Below, piece by piece: positions 46,155 through 54,754 of a stretch of DNA of 64,000 nucleotides (position 1 is its first letter; each line of letters begins with the position of its first letter). Source of the DNA: a candidate division KSB1 bacterium (GTDB lineage: Bacteria; Zhuqueibacterota; Zhuqueibacteria; Zhuqueibacterales; Zhuqueibacteraceae); the NCBI GenBank assembly GCA_034506175.1, contig JAPDQB010000009.1:82529-146528 (forward strand), given 5' to 3'. Below the pieces are notes generated by a model, which was given only the letters and a program-made list of their open reading frames with translations, was not told the DNA's origin and ran no database searches. Position numbers and translations under genes: made by a program.

Positions 46155-46697
46155 ATGAAAAGCAAAAACGTTAATCGCGCCACCGACAATCTGTTTCGCA
46201 TCGTGATGAACAATCATTTGCAGCTCAGCGCGCTGGCCGATCATAAGGCCAGCATGATCATCACGGTATGCGCGATCATCATCGGCTTGATCGTGCAATA
46301 TTTTGTCGATCCGCAATTGCAATACACGGCGTTGACGATGGCCTTGACCTGTTTGCTGACGATTCTGTTCGCCGTGTATTCGACGCTGCCGAAATATGAA
46401 GGCAAACGCGAAGGCGCAATGAAAGCGAAAAATCCCAATTTCAACGTCATCTTTTTCGGCGACTTCACGCATCTCGAATATCCCGATTTTGAGCGCGAAT
46501 TGGAGAAGGTGATCAACGACAACGATCTGATTTATGAATCGTTGGCCAAAGACCTCTACGCCCTCGGCCGGGTTTTGCACGACAAGAAGTATCGTTTCAT
46601 TCGCTATTCGTATCTGACTTTCATGATCGGCCTGGTCGCCAGCGGCATCGTGCTGGCGTTCACGCTGACTTCGGCGCCTCAGCCTGTTCAGCCATGA
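46155..46697 (+). CDS. Pycsar-effector-like membrane protein (DUF5706), orphan
   Basis: The 180-residue protein begins KNVNRATDNLFRIVMNNHLQ and continues ALADHKASMIITVCAIIIG. This matches the start of the DUF5706/PycTM effector domain, in which two N-terminal TM helices follow a conserved RATDxxFRxxxxNHxxLSxxAD stretch. A third TM lies near the C-terminus (YLTFMIGLVASGIVLAF). In Pycsar defence, such proteins damage the membrane when bound by cCMP or cUMP made by an adjacent cyclase. No cyclase gene is present nearby. AAGGAG precedes the ATG. Confidence 0.75.
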   Translation: MKSKNVNRATDNLFRIVMNNHLQLSALADHKASMIITVCAIIIGLIVQYFVDPQLQYTALTMALTCLLTILFAVYSTLPKYEGKREGAMKAKNPNFNVIFFGDFTHLEYPDFERELEKVINDNDLIYESLAKDLYALGRVLHDKKYRFIRYSYLTFMIGLVASGIVLAFTLTSAPQPVQP

Positions 46698-46720
46698 GAC
46701 TTTTGTGTGGAGAATTTTTT

Positions 46721-47071
46721 ATGGAATCCAAAATCACCAAAACCCGCCAGTACCGCCTCGACATGAACGAAAAAATCCTGAACAGCGGTTTCAAGGATTT
46801 TCAAAAATTTTTTGCGCTGGACAACAAGGCATATCTCGACGGCAGCATTCCGGTCAAATACAAGGAGATGATGGGACTCGTCGGCAGCATGGTGCTGCGC
46901 TGTAACGATTGCATCTTTTATCATCTTGACCGCTGTGTGACCGAGGGCGCGACGCGCGATGAGCTGCACGAGGCGATGAACATCGCGCTGATCGTCGGCG
47001 GCTCGATCGTCATTCCACATTTGCGCTATGCTTTTGAAATGCTCGATCAACTGTTTGCCGAGCAAAAATAA
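46721..47071 (+). CDS. Carboxymuconolactone-decarboxylase/AhpD-like protein
   Basis: ATG 46721 is preferred over 46694, which would overlap the previous gene; GGAG lies about 10 bases upstream. The AhpD-like core has a redox CxxC (VLRCNDCIFYHLDRC) and a following helix EGATRDELHEAMNIALIVGG. It probably acts as a peroxide-related thiol enzyme. The small size of 116 residues fits the family. Confidence 0.85.
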   Translation: MESKITKTRQYRLDMNEKILNSGFKDFQKFFALDNKAYLDGSIPVKYKEMMGLVGSMVLRCNDCIFYHLDRCVTEGATRDELHEAMNIALIVGGSIVIPHLRYAFEMLDQLFAEQK

Positions 47072-47083
47072 GAAATTTTCATA

Positions 47084-47884
47084 TTGCCAACTCATCGTGA
47101 GAGAGAAAACGCGGTGGTAGAAAAAAACAACGCGGTCGTTGCCGTGAGCGGCCTGCACAAATCCTTTCACGGCCATCACGTGCTCAAAGGCGTCGATTTG
47201 CAAATTGCGCCGCAGGAGCTGACGGTGCTGATCGGGCCCTCCGGCTGCGGCAAATCGACTTTTCTGCGCTGCCTGAATTGTCTTGAAATTTTCGATGAGG
47301 GGAAAATCTCCATCAGCGGCATTCATTTGGAGCGGTCTTCGCACAAGCCGCTCGACAGCCAGTTTCACGCCAAAGTGCGGGAGTTGCGGACGAGCGTCGG
47401 CATGGTTTTCCAAAGCTTCAATCTCTTTCCGCATTTGACGGCGCTGCAGAACGTGATGAAAGCGCCGATGGTCGTCAAGGGCGCGCCCCAAGAACAAGCC
47501 GAAGCCACCGCGCGGCAGTTGTTAGAGAAAGTCGGTCTGGGGACCCACGTACATCATTACCCCTCTCAACTTTCCGGCGGCCAGCAGCAACGGGCGGCGA
47601 TTGCCCGCGCGCTCGCCATGGCCCCGAAAGTGATGCTCTACGATGAGCCGACTTCGGCGCTCGATCCGGGGCTGGTCGACGAGGTTTTGCTGGTCATGCA
47701 AAAACTGAATGATGAAGGCATGACGCAGATCGTCGTGACGCACGAAATGCGCTTCGCCCGCGACGTGGCGGATAAAATCGTTTACTTCGAGAGCGGCCAG
47801 GTCGTCGAAGTCGCGCCGCCGGAGGAAATGTTTTCCTCGCCAAAAGATGAGCGCACGAGAAAATTCTTAAAACGTTTTTTATAA
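47084..47884 (+). CDS. Polar amino-acid ABC transporter ATP-binding protein
   Basis: Start is TTG 47084 or, more likely, GTG 47114, which is preceded by GAGAGAG. Walker A is GPSGCGKST, the Q-loop FQSFNLFPH, the signature LSGGQQQR, Walker B MLYDEPTSALDP and the H-loop VTHEM. The sequence is of the GlnQ/HisP type. It energises the fused binding-protein/permease encoded 6 bp downstream. Confidence 0.9.
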   Translation: MPTHRERENAVVEKNNAVVAVSGLHKSFHGHHVLKGVDLQIAPQELTVLIGPSGCGKSTFLRCLNCLEIFDEGKISISGIHLERSSHKPLDSQFHAKVRELRTSVGMVFQSFNLFPHLTALQNVMKAPMVVKGAPQEQAEATARQLLEKVGLGTHVHHYPSQLSGGQQQRAAIARALAMAPKVMLYDEPTSALDPGLVDEVLLVMQKLNDEGMTQIVVTHEMRFARDVADKIVYFESGQVVEVAPPEEMFSSPKDERTRKFLKRFL

Positions 47885-47890
47885 AACATC

Positions 47891-49426
47891 ATGATCAAAA
47901 ATTTTTCGCCAATTCTATTTTTGCTCCTTCTCGCTGCGAGTGCATTCGCCCAGACTCCATCGCAAAAAATCTTGCGCTGGGGCGCGGATGCCGAAGGCGG
48001 CGCACCGTACATCTTTCAAGACCCGGTGAATCCGAGCCGGGTCATCGGTTTTGAAGTCGATCTCGTCGAAGCGCTGGCCGCAGAAATGAATCGCCAGGCC
48101 GAGTTCGTGCAAAACCAGTGGGACGGCCTTATCCCGGGCTTGCAGCGCGGCAATTACGACATCGTCGTCAACGGCCTCGAGATCACCGAAGATCGCAAGG
48201 CCGAAATTGATTTTTCCGAGCCGTATTACATCACTTACGAACAGCTCACGGTTCGCAAGAACACTTTTGATATTACTTCGCTCGCCGATTGCAAAGGCAA
48301 AATCGTCGGCACGCTGAAATTTTCCCTGGCGCATCGCATTCTCGAAGCCGAAGGCGGCATCGAGGTGCGAAGTTACGAAGGCCAGATCAATGCCTACGAA
48401 GATCTCGCCAATGGTCGTCTCGATGCGGTGTTGATGGACTATCCGATTGCGCTTTATTACGGCCGGCCCAATCCGAATCTGAAATTTTCCGGCACGCCGA
48501 TCAGCCAGATGGCCTACGGCATCGGCATTCGCAAAGAAGACAAGCAGCTTTTGAACGAGATCAACGTGGCGTTGGAGAAGCTGGCGCAAAGCGGCAAGCT
48601 CCGTGAAATTTTCGAGCGCTGGGCCTTGTGGACGCCGCCGATGGCCGAGTTTCTTGGCGACCGCGAGCCTTCGACCGCTTCGCCAGTCTCATACGAAGCT
48701 TATCTTAAGGCGATGGGTTTGGAGCGGACGTGGAAAGAAAAATTTTTTCAATACGCCGGTTATCTGCCGCTTCTGGCCCAGGGCGCGCTCAAAACGCTCG
48801 AGCTTTCGGTGCTGGCGATGATGATGGCGGTGGCGCTGGGATTGCTCATCGCCTTGATGCGTTTGTATACACCGCCGCCGTTTTCGCAACTGGCGCTGGC
48901 GTTTGTGGAAATCATGCGCGGCACGCCGCTGTTGATTCAATTGTATTTCATCTATTACGGCCTGCCGAACATCGGCATCAAGCTCGACCCGTTTCCGGCG
49001 GCGCTGCTCGGCCTGGGTTTGAATTACGCCGCTTACGAGGCCGAGAATTATCGCGCCGGCATTTTGTCGATTCCGCGCAGCCAGATGGAAGCGGCGCTCG
49101 CGCTCGGCATGACGCGGCTGCAATCGCTTCGCCACATCATCGTGCCGCAGGCGATGCGGCTGGTGCTGCCGCCGGTGACGAATGATTTTATTTCCCTATT
49201 AAAAGATTCATCGTTGGTTTCGATTATCACCATGGTCGAGCTGACCAAGGCTTACAGCCAGCTCGCTTCGACCTATTACGATTATTTTGGCATCGGCCTG
49301 CTGGCGGCGGCGATGTATTTTCTCATCGGCCTGCCTTTTGTGCGGCTGGCGCGATTTGCGGAAAATTATTTTTCCTTCGACAAACGCTTGCCGGCCCCGG
49401 CCAAAGTGGCGGAGGCCGCCACATGA
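47891..49426 (+). CDS. Fused amino-acid substrate-binding protein and ABC permease
   Basis: A signal peptide (ILFLLLLAASAFAQ) leads to a periplasmic type-3 binding-protein domain (residues about 25-260: GFEVDLVEALAAEMNRQ, YDIVVNGLEITEDRKAE). A permease domain of the HisM/GlnP type follows from about residue 290, with EAA-loop motif EAALALGMTRLQSLRHII. Fused SBP-permease proteins are known in several phyla and tether the receptor to the channel. The stop overlaps the start of a small gene (ATGA). Confidence 0.9.
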   Translation: MIKNFSPILFLLLLAASAFAQTPSQKILRWGADAEGGAPYIFQDPVNPSRVIGFEVDLVEALAAEMNRQAEFVQNQWDGLIPGLQRGNYDIVVNGLEITEDRKAEIDFSEPYYITYEQLTVRKNTFDITSLADCKGKIVGTLKFSLAHRILEAEGGIEVRSYEGQINAYEDLANGRLDAVLMDYPIALYYGRPNPNLKFSGTPISQMAYGIGIRKEDKQLLNEINVALEKLAQSGKLREIFERWALWTPPMAEFLGDREPSTASPVSYEAYLKAMGLERTWKEKFFQYAGYLPLLAQGALKTLELSVLAMMMAVALGLLIALMRLYTPPPFSQLALAFVEIMRGTPLLIQLYFIYYGLPNIGIKLDPFPAALLGLGLNYAAYEAENYRAGILSIPRSQMEAALALGMTRLQSLRHIIVPQAMRLVLPPVTNDFISLLKDSSLVSIITMVELTKAYSQLASTYYDYFGIGLLAAAMYFLIGLPFVRLARFAENYFSFDKRLPAPAKVAEAAT

Positions 49427-49584
49427 CGGCATTTATTATCGTCGCGCTCGCGGCGATTTTGCTCATCATCGTCGTTTGGCGCTGGCTCGGCCTGCATCGC
49501 CAAAGCGAGCAGCAGGGAGAATCATTTGCCGGCAAGTCAACGATTTCCGAACAATGGTCGAAAGAGAAAGAAAAAAAATCGTGA
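49423..49584 (+). CDS. 53-residue single-TM protein coupled to the transporter
   Basis: A short frame starts with the ATG overlapping the transporter stop (ATGA) and reads MTAFIIVALAAILLIIVV, then a charged tail ending EKEKKS. One N-terminal TM helix and a basic/acidic cytoplasmic tail are seen. Translational coupling suggests it is a small accessory subunit of the transporter. No family is recognised. A terminator follows 12 bp downstream. Confidence 0.55.
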   Translation: MTAFIIVALAAILLIIVVWRWLGLHRQSEQQGESFAGKSTISEQWSKEKEKKS

Positions 49585-49596
49585 GCCTCCAATATT

Positions 49597-49628
49597 AAAA
49601 ACGCCTTTTCTTGTGAAAGGCGTTTTTT
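49597..49628 (+). terminator. Rho-independent terminator of the ABC transporter operon
   Basis: AAAAACGCCTTT and GAAAGGCGTTTTTT form an 11-bp stem around a small loop, followed by a T run. It lies just after the small TM gene, so the ATPase, fusion permease and small protein form one operon. Confidence 0.85.
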
Positions 49629-49800
49629 GTTGGAAAGGCCTGCGTCCGGCCGGTGAATGGCTATCCCGATTTCATGAAATGAATTTGGGAGAAATTCGAA
49701 AATTTGTGTGTCTATGTAAATAACGGGTTCTGAGGTTCTAACGCGAAGTCTTTAAACCCATTCTGTCTTTCAATTTACATTTCTCACCAGAGGAGGGAAT

Positions 49801-50220
49801 ATGGCCGGTGTTGACAAGCTTGCCGAGATTGCCGAAGGCATGTTGAAGTTTAATGAAAAAATCGAACAACAGGTGGCCGGCAATTATACCGTCGAAAGCG
49901 AGTGCGGCAATTATGAAATTGTCAAAGGCCTTTTGGCAGCGACCAATCATCGCGTCCTGGTGGTCCTCAACAAGCCGTTATTCGGCATAAGAAAAGACAG
50001 TTTTACCTATGCCCAGCTTAATACGGTTTCGATGACGCCAGACGAACAAAATCTTTCGCTGGTCATGCCGGATGAAGTGATCGAGCTTTACGACCTTTGC
50101 AAGGTTGATCCCTGCCAGGAACCGGAAAAGTTTCAGAAATATGTCAACGAGAAAAAAGCTTCACCACCCAAGACGACGATTATGGCGCGCGATGTCGAAA
50201 TTGTTCCGCCGAAAAAGTAA
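49801..50220 (+). CDS. Bacterial PH-domain-like protein
   Basis: GAGGAGGG just before ATG 49801 is a good ribosome site. The 139-residue product has a short acidic helix, then a pattern of bacterial PH (YokE-like) domains: EIVKGLLAATNHRVLVVLNK, then FGIRKDSFTYAQLNTVSM. The C-terminal tail is basic and proline-rich. No TM segment or signal peptide is present. Function unknown. Confidence 0.6.
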   Translation: MAGVDKLAEIAEGMLKFNEKIEQQVAGNYTVESECGNYEIVKGLLAATNHRVLVVLNKPLFGIRKDSFTYAQLNTVSMTPDEQNLSLVMPDEVIELYDLCKVDPCQEPEKFQKYVNEKKASPPKTTIMARDVEIVPPKK

Positions 50221-50239
50221 ATCCGATGAGAATTTATTT

Positions 50240-50628
50240 TAAAAAATCGGGAGGAAAACGGCAATTTTGGTGTCTATCTATAATGGATGGTAAACCGTGT
50301 TGATCAATTGGGGGCGAGCCAAGCTGAAAATGGCGAGAAAACAGGGGTGGGTTAGAGCCGAGTGTCGTTTTCCGATAGCCCGTGGGGGGGAAGTTTAGAT
50401 ATGCCGGTTTTCTCAACCGGGGGGACTCTTCCCTCAAGAGATTGGCCGTCCCGCCAGAGGATGAGATTGGCGGGGCGGCCCTCTCATTCACATTAGTCGC
50501 AAGGATGCCTTGTGGCAACGCCAAGTTGGAAGGTGTTGGCTATCTGGGCGGGCATACAAAATACGTGCGGGGGTTCGTAGGGCTGAGGCCGCCTCCTCTC
50601 GTGCAAAGTTGAGGGGCGGCCTCTCTCT
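50240..50628 (+). ncRNA. Candidate structured RNA, two terminator-like hairpins in tandem
   Basis: There is no supported gene in this 408-bp gap. Stems are dense: CCGGTTTTCTCAACCGG (50404-50420), GGCCGTCCCGCC with GGCGGGGCGGCC (50443-50480) and GAGGCCGCC-CCTC with GAGG-GGCGGCCTC (50586-50622). The last two are followed by CTCTC. G runs (GGGGGCG, GGGGGGG, GGGGGG) recur before each. It could be an sRNA or a riboregulator; I could not match any riboswitch, 6S, SRP, tmRNA or RNase P core. Confidence 0.4.
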
Positions 50629-50919
50629 TTACGGCTTCTTTTTAAAAAGCTCTTCGAGTTTCTGGCGCGCTTCCGCCGCCCGGTCCGCCGATTTGTTTAA
50701 AACACGCTGGGCGGCGGCTTCGAAATAATCGCAAAAATTTCCCATCGCTTTATCCTGCACGAATTCCGCTTGCGGCTCGCGGCATTGGTGATGCGCCTTT
50801 TCATCGTAAAACCGGCAATTCAAGCAACAATGCACATACGCCGCGCATTGCGGGCACGTATCGCCGCGGCCAGGCTGGCGCGCGATTTTGATTTCCACAC
50901 CACATGAATAGCAAAACAT
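50629..50919 (-). CDS. Small zinc-ribbon protein
   Basis: The product starts MFCYSCGVEIKIARQPGRGD and has CPQC, then CCLNC and C residues in HHQCREPQ and NFCDYF. Two zinc-binding ribbons are likely in the first 60 residues, followed by a charged helix (AAEARQKLEELFKKKP). Its 3' end meets the structured RNA region on the other strand. Role unknown. Confidence 0.75.
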   Translation of the reverse strand: MFCYSCGVEIKIARQPGRGDTCPQCAAYVHCCLNCRFYDEKAHHQCREPQAEFVQDKAMGNFCDYFEAAAQRVLNKSADRAAEARQKLEELFKKKP

Positions 50920-50937
50920 GATTTGCGCCTCTTGTTT

Positions 50938-51519
50938 TTACATGAATCTGGTGAGGTGTTTTTTCACCGTTTCGGGATAGGGCGCCAGCATCTCCTGCAA
51001 CCGATTGCGGTCAAGATGATTCCAGTTCCACTCATCCAAATTTGGCGCCAGGCCGTTTTGTCTTTGGAGGTAAACAAAATCCAACGCCGCTTGTTCAGGC
51101 GCGGCAGGAAACAGCCGATCCTGCGCGCCATAGCCGAAAAACAAATCCGGTTTAATGTGGAAATAGGCAATTTCGCCAAGCGCCGTCGAAAACGACTTGG
51201 TCTTGTTAAGCGTTGCACAATGAACAACATGCGGCGCCTGATCGATAACGCCGTGCCTGAACAACGCCGACTCCAAAGAAATATAAGCCGGCGGATAAAG
51301 CACGCTGGCAATTTCTTCGAGCGCCGGCATTTGAAAGGTGTTGGCGTAAAGGTTTTTGCCGAGGCTGACGAGAAATTGGCGATTTCCCAGCCGGGTCAGC
51401 GCGCGGCGCAAGGCCGGGGCGGAAAGCTTTGTCAGCCGCATCAACTCGGCATAAGAATAAATGGATTTGCCCTGGCGCAACCGTTCCATCCAATTGGCCT
51501 GGGTAAAAACTTTTGGCAT
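50938..51519 (-). CDS. AbiEi-like antitoxin/transcriptional regulator
   Basis: The N-terminus is a winged-helix of the AbiEi type (YAELMRLTKLSAPALRRALT, RQFLVSLGKNLYANTF), followed by a region with YISLESALFRHGVIDQAP and a C-terminal part with LDFVYLQRQNG. In type IV AbiE modules such a protein represses the operon and antagonises the NTase toxin. Here it follows the toxin-like gene by 10 bp on the minus strand, so the order is reversed. Confidence 0.75.
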   Translation of the reverse strand: MPKVFTQANWMERLRQGKSIYSYAELMRLTKLSAPALRRALTRLGNRQFLVSLGKNLYANTFQMPALEEIASVLYPPAYISLESALFRHGVIDQAPHVVHCATLNKTKSFSTALGEIAYFHIKPDLFFGYGAQDRLFPAAPEQAALDFVYLQRQNGLAPNLDEWNWNHLDRNRLQEMLAPYPETVKKHLTRFM

Positions 51520-51529
51520 GCTTTGCTTC

Positions 51530-52366
51530 TCAATTGCTGATAAGGTCCAAGGCGCACCGCGCTTCGTCTAAAACCCGGCTGGCACTGGCGCGAATGATGT
51601 CATAGCCGTTTTTTTCCACCATGCGCCGATAGCGCACCGGCAAAAAACGGCTCATCTCGCTGATCAATAACGCCGGAGAAAAATTATCCAATTTCTGATG
51701 CATGGTTTCGGCAGTCGCGACCACGTGATAATCGTGAATTTTTTTTTGCAGCAACGCCGCATCGATAGCGGTATGCAGAACCTCGTGAAGATACCAGAGA
51801 CCGAAAAGGTCGCAGCCTTTTGAGCAGGGGCGGCCCAACACGGCGGCGATTTTTTCCGCCAGCAACTCGGCCGGTGTCAGCCCATTGACCAGCGGCAGTC
51901 GCTGAATGACGTCCAACTCCGAGCGCACAGCAAAAGGCTGGGGCCGATAAACCGGAGAGTGGGCAAATTCGATTTTGATGCGAAATTTCTGCCGTTGTCC
52001 CTGCGGAAGAAACATATACCAGGCAACATAAATCCGGCGCGCCCTGCGCGAATCCGGCAGCTTCCATTGGTGTTCGCCCACCCCGAGCAGTTGTGTCACC
52101 ATTTTTTCGACATCGGCTTGCGCTTGCCTCACCAGTTTCTCGGCGGCAGCCCAATTCAATTCGTTCCCGGCAAAGTGCAGGTCTTCGGAATAGCGATAGC
52201 CGCCGTGCAACAAATGAATTGAAGTGCCGCCTTGAAAGTTTAAGACATGACTTTCAGGGCAATTAAAAAGCCCCTCAAGAATCGGCAAATGAAGCGCCGC
52301 AAACACAAGGGTGGCAAACGGAATCTGCTCGTCAGCCGCTTTTTGCTTTAGCAGCTGCCAGGACAT
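51530..52366 (-). CDS. AbiEii-like nucleotidyltransferase toxin
   Basis: The NTase core is LNFQGGTSIHLLHGGYRYSE followed by DLHF, where most AbiEii/AbiGii proteins have GGT...RxSxDLDF. Other motifs are FRIKIEFAHSP and LTPAELLAEKIAAVLGRPC. The second Asp of the metal-binding pair is replaced by His, so catalysis may be changed or lost. Length 278 is normal. Together with the downstream regulator this is probably an abortive-infection/TA module. Confidence 0.8.
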   Translation of the reverse strand: MSWQLLKQKAADEQIPFATLVFAALHLPILEGLFNCPESHVLNFQGGTSIHLLHGGYRYSEDLHFAGNELNWAAAEKLVRQAQADVEKMVTQLLGVGEHQWKLPDSRRARRIYVAWYMFLPQGQRQKFRIKIEFAHSPVYRPQPFAVRSELDVIQRLPLVNGLTPAELLAEKIAAVLGRPCSKGCDLFGLWYLHEVLHTAIDAALLQKKIHDYHVVATAETMHQKLDNFSPALLISEMSRFLPVRYRRMVEKNGYDIIRASASRVLDEARCALDLISN

Positions 52367-52516
52367 GATATTTCCATTGATGGACAGTTTTGTCTTTTTT
52401 TGGAAAAATAAAGCAGAGAAAACTGATTGTCAAGGACCTTTTAATAAATCTTGCGATTTTGTTAGAGATAATGTAAATTGAAAGTGAATTTTTACAGCAT
52501 AACCTTCTAATCAGAA

Positions 52517-53758
52517 ATGAAAAAATTCTTTCTTCTGGGTCTTTCGCTTTTCCATTTAGCCGGCTGCAACCAAAAAGTTGCAGAAACGAATGCGCCGCTG
52601 CAACTGCGCGAGCTGGCTTCTCCGGCCGGTGCGCACAGCAGCGGCGCCAATCTCTTTGCCGCCGGCGATGGCCGGATTTTTTTAAGTTGGATCGCGCGGC
52701 TCGGCGAAAAACATCATGCGCTGCGCTACGCTGTTTATCAAAATGGAACTTGGTCAACCTCCCGGACGATTGCAGAAGGACGGAATTGGTTCGTCAACTG
52801 GGCGGATTTTCCCTCTCTCGTGACCTTTGCCGATAACGCCCTGGCCGCGCATTGGCTGGCAAAATCCGGCGAGGGTACTTATGCTTACAACGTGAACATC
52901 GCGCTGTCTACGGATGCCGGCACGAGCTGGAGTCCGGCGATTGTCCCCCATCGCGACGGCACGCCGACCGAGCATGGTTTTGTTTCTCTGCTGCCGTGGC
53001 GGGACAATCGGCTTTTTGTGGCTTGGCTGGATGGCCGCAACTTTGCGAACACGAATGGCCATGCCGATCATGAGCCGGATGAAAAAGCGGAAATGACGCT
53101 GCGTTTCGCCACAATCGATCAACGCGGCGAGTTGCACGACGAAACGATTTTGGATAGCCGCGTCTGTGAATGTTGCCAAACCTCCGCGGCGCTGACAACG
53201 AATGGCGCCGTGTTGGTTTATCGTGACCGCTCGCCGGAAGAAATTCGCGACATCGGCCTCGTGCGGTATCAAAACGGCCGGTGGACGGCGCCGCAGATTT
53301 TGCACGCAGACAACTGGAAGCATCTCGCTTGCCCGGTGAATGGGCCGGCCGTGGCAGCGAATGGTGCACTCGTCGCCGTGGCGTGGTACACCGAGGCGCA
53401 AGAGACGCCGCATGTTCGCGTCGCCTTCTCACACGATGAAGGTGCAACTTTTGGCCAGCCGATTGAAGCAGGCGATGTCGAGCCGATGGGGCGCGTGGAT
53501 GTGATTTTGCTTCCCGATCACACGGCGCTGGTGAGCTGGCTGGAGCATACCGACAACGACGGTGCCATTCGCTTGCGCCGCGTTCGCGCTGACGGCCGGC
53601 GCGGCGAAGCGTTCACGCTGGCGCAATCGAGCGTCAAAAGAGCCAGCGGCTTTCCCCGCATGGCGAGCAACGGCCGTGAAATCATCTTTGCCTGGACACA
53701 GTCGCAAGGTGATTCGACCGCGGTTTTGACCGCAATCGCGAAGCTGAAGGGCGAGTAA
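52517..53758 (+). CDS. Sialidase-like propeller lipoprotein
   Basis: A lipoprotein signal ends HLAGCNQ. Propeller turns such as LSTDAGTSWSP and FSHDEGATFGQP are Asp boxes. A cysteine cluster DSRVCECCQTSAA in the middle is typical of a subgroup of these exported propellers; it may bind metal. It is the first gene of a run with the LysM-FecR and CHASE2-kinase genes (3-bp gap to the next). Confidence 0.7.
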   Translation: MKKFFLLGLSLFHLAGCNQKVAETNAPLQLRELASPAGAHSSGANLFAAGDGRIFLSWIARLGEKHHALRYAVYQNGTWSTSRTIAEGRNWFVNWADFPSLVTFADNALAAHWLAKSGEGTYAYNVNIALSTDAGTSWSPAIVPHRDGTPTEHGFVSLLPWRDNRLFVAWLDGRNFANTNGHADHEPDEKAEMTLRFATIDQRGELHDETILDSRVCECCQTSAALTTNGAVLVYRDRSPEEIRDIGLVRYQNGRWTAPQILHADNWKHLACPVNGPAVAANGALVAVAWYTEAQETPHVRVAFSHDEGATFGQPIEAGDVEPMGRVDVILLPDHTALVSWLEHTDNDGAIRLRRVRADGRRGEAFTLAQSSVKRASGFPRMASNGREIIFAWTQSQGDSTAVLTAIAKLKGE

Positions 53759-53761
53759 ATT

Positions 53762-54754
53762 ATGAAGCACGTGCGAAACAAACTCCCGGGCTCGGGCAAA
53801 TTTTTTTTGATGGCAATCAGCGCCGTCATTTTGCCTCTGCTTTTCTCCGCTTCGACGCAAGTTTCCCACAAGAAATTCATCGCCCGGCGCGGTGACACCG
53901 CAAGTTACCTGGCGATTCGCTACTACGGCTTTTTCAATGATTCGTTATTTGCGGTTTTAAAAAAAGCGAATGCGCACCTTGCCGATCTCAATCTCATTCA
54001 TCCCGGTGACTCTTTGCTGTTTCCGATTCGCTCGTCGCCGGAGCCAAAATTGGAGACGCTCCGTACCGCTGCCTCCCAAGCCGTGCTCACCTTCTATGAA
54101 GGCCCGGTCAAATATCGGCGCGGCAGCAAAGGCGCTTTTGGCCCGGTACAGGCAAATTTGTTTTTGGCTCCGAATGACGAAATACAAACCGGCGAGAAAG
54201 CCCGCGCCGAGCTGGTGCTCGACAATCGCAGCGTCATTCGTCTCGCCGCCAACTCGCATTTGAAAATCACCAAGCTGACGCGTACGGAGCATGCCAATGC
54301 AACAACGCAGCCGCTGCAAGCGCAATTCGACCTGTCATTGGGCGCGCTGTGGACGCGGGTCAACAAGCTGTTCAACCGCCAGCCAAAAGTCGACGTCAAA
54401 TTTCCGACGGCGATTGCGGGCGTGCAGGGCACGGTTTATCGCGCCACGGTTGCGGCCGACAGCGTCACCAACGTGCGCGTTTATGAAGGCAGCGTTGAAG
54501 TGCGCGGCGGTCCTGGGATGATGCACCCGTCGCAAGGTTTGCGGCCCGGGCAGGTGCCGGGACCGCAACAAGTGCCGGGGCCGCAGCAAGTTCCTCTGGA
54601 AACCTGGGTGCGTCTGGTGCGGGCACAACAACAAGTCGTCATCGGCAAGGATGGCCGAGCCTCGGAGCCGAATCGTTTCACCGATCAGGGCGCGGATCTG
54701 GCCTGGGTGCGGTGGAACCAGCAACGCGATCGTGATCTCGATGCCGAACGTTGA
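53762..54754 (+). CDS. LysM- and FecR-domain secreted/periplasmic protein
   Basis: A signal peptide (FFLMAISAVILPLLFSAS) is followed by a LysM domain (RRGDTASYLAIRYYG to LIHPGDSLLFP). A FecR-type beta domain comes next (VKYRRGSKGAFGPVQANLFL, LVLDNRSVIRLAANSHLKI, TAIAGVQGTVYRATV). A short PGPQQVP tandem repeat lies near residue 265. LysM-FecR proteins with this set-up often precede CHASE2 sensor genes. Its end overlaps the next start by 14 bp. Confidence 0.85.
   Translation: MKHVRNKLPGSGKFFLMAISAVILPLLFSASTQVSHKKFIARRGDTASYLAIRYYGFFNDSLFAVLKKANAHLADLNLIHPGDSLLFPIRSSPEPKLETLRTAASQAVLTFYEGPVKYRRGSKGAFGPVQANLFLAPNDEIQTGEKARAELVLDNRSVIRLAANSHLKITKLTRTEHANATTQPLQAQFDLSLGALWTRVNKLFNRQPKVDVKFPTAIAGVQGTVYRATVAADSVTNVRVYEGSVEVRGGPGMMHPSQGLRPGQVPGPQQVPGPQQVPLETWVRLVRAQQQVVIGKDGRASEPNRFTDQGADLAWVRWNQQRDRDLDAER

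Noticed and set aside
50240..50628. Known riboswitch or housekeeping RNA (GEMM, TPP, cobalamin, 6S, SRP, tmRNA, RNase P)
   Set aside because: None of their conserved cores could be found by eye, so no name is given.
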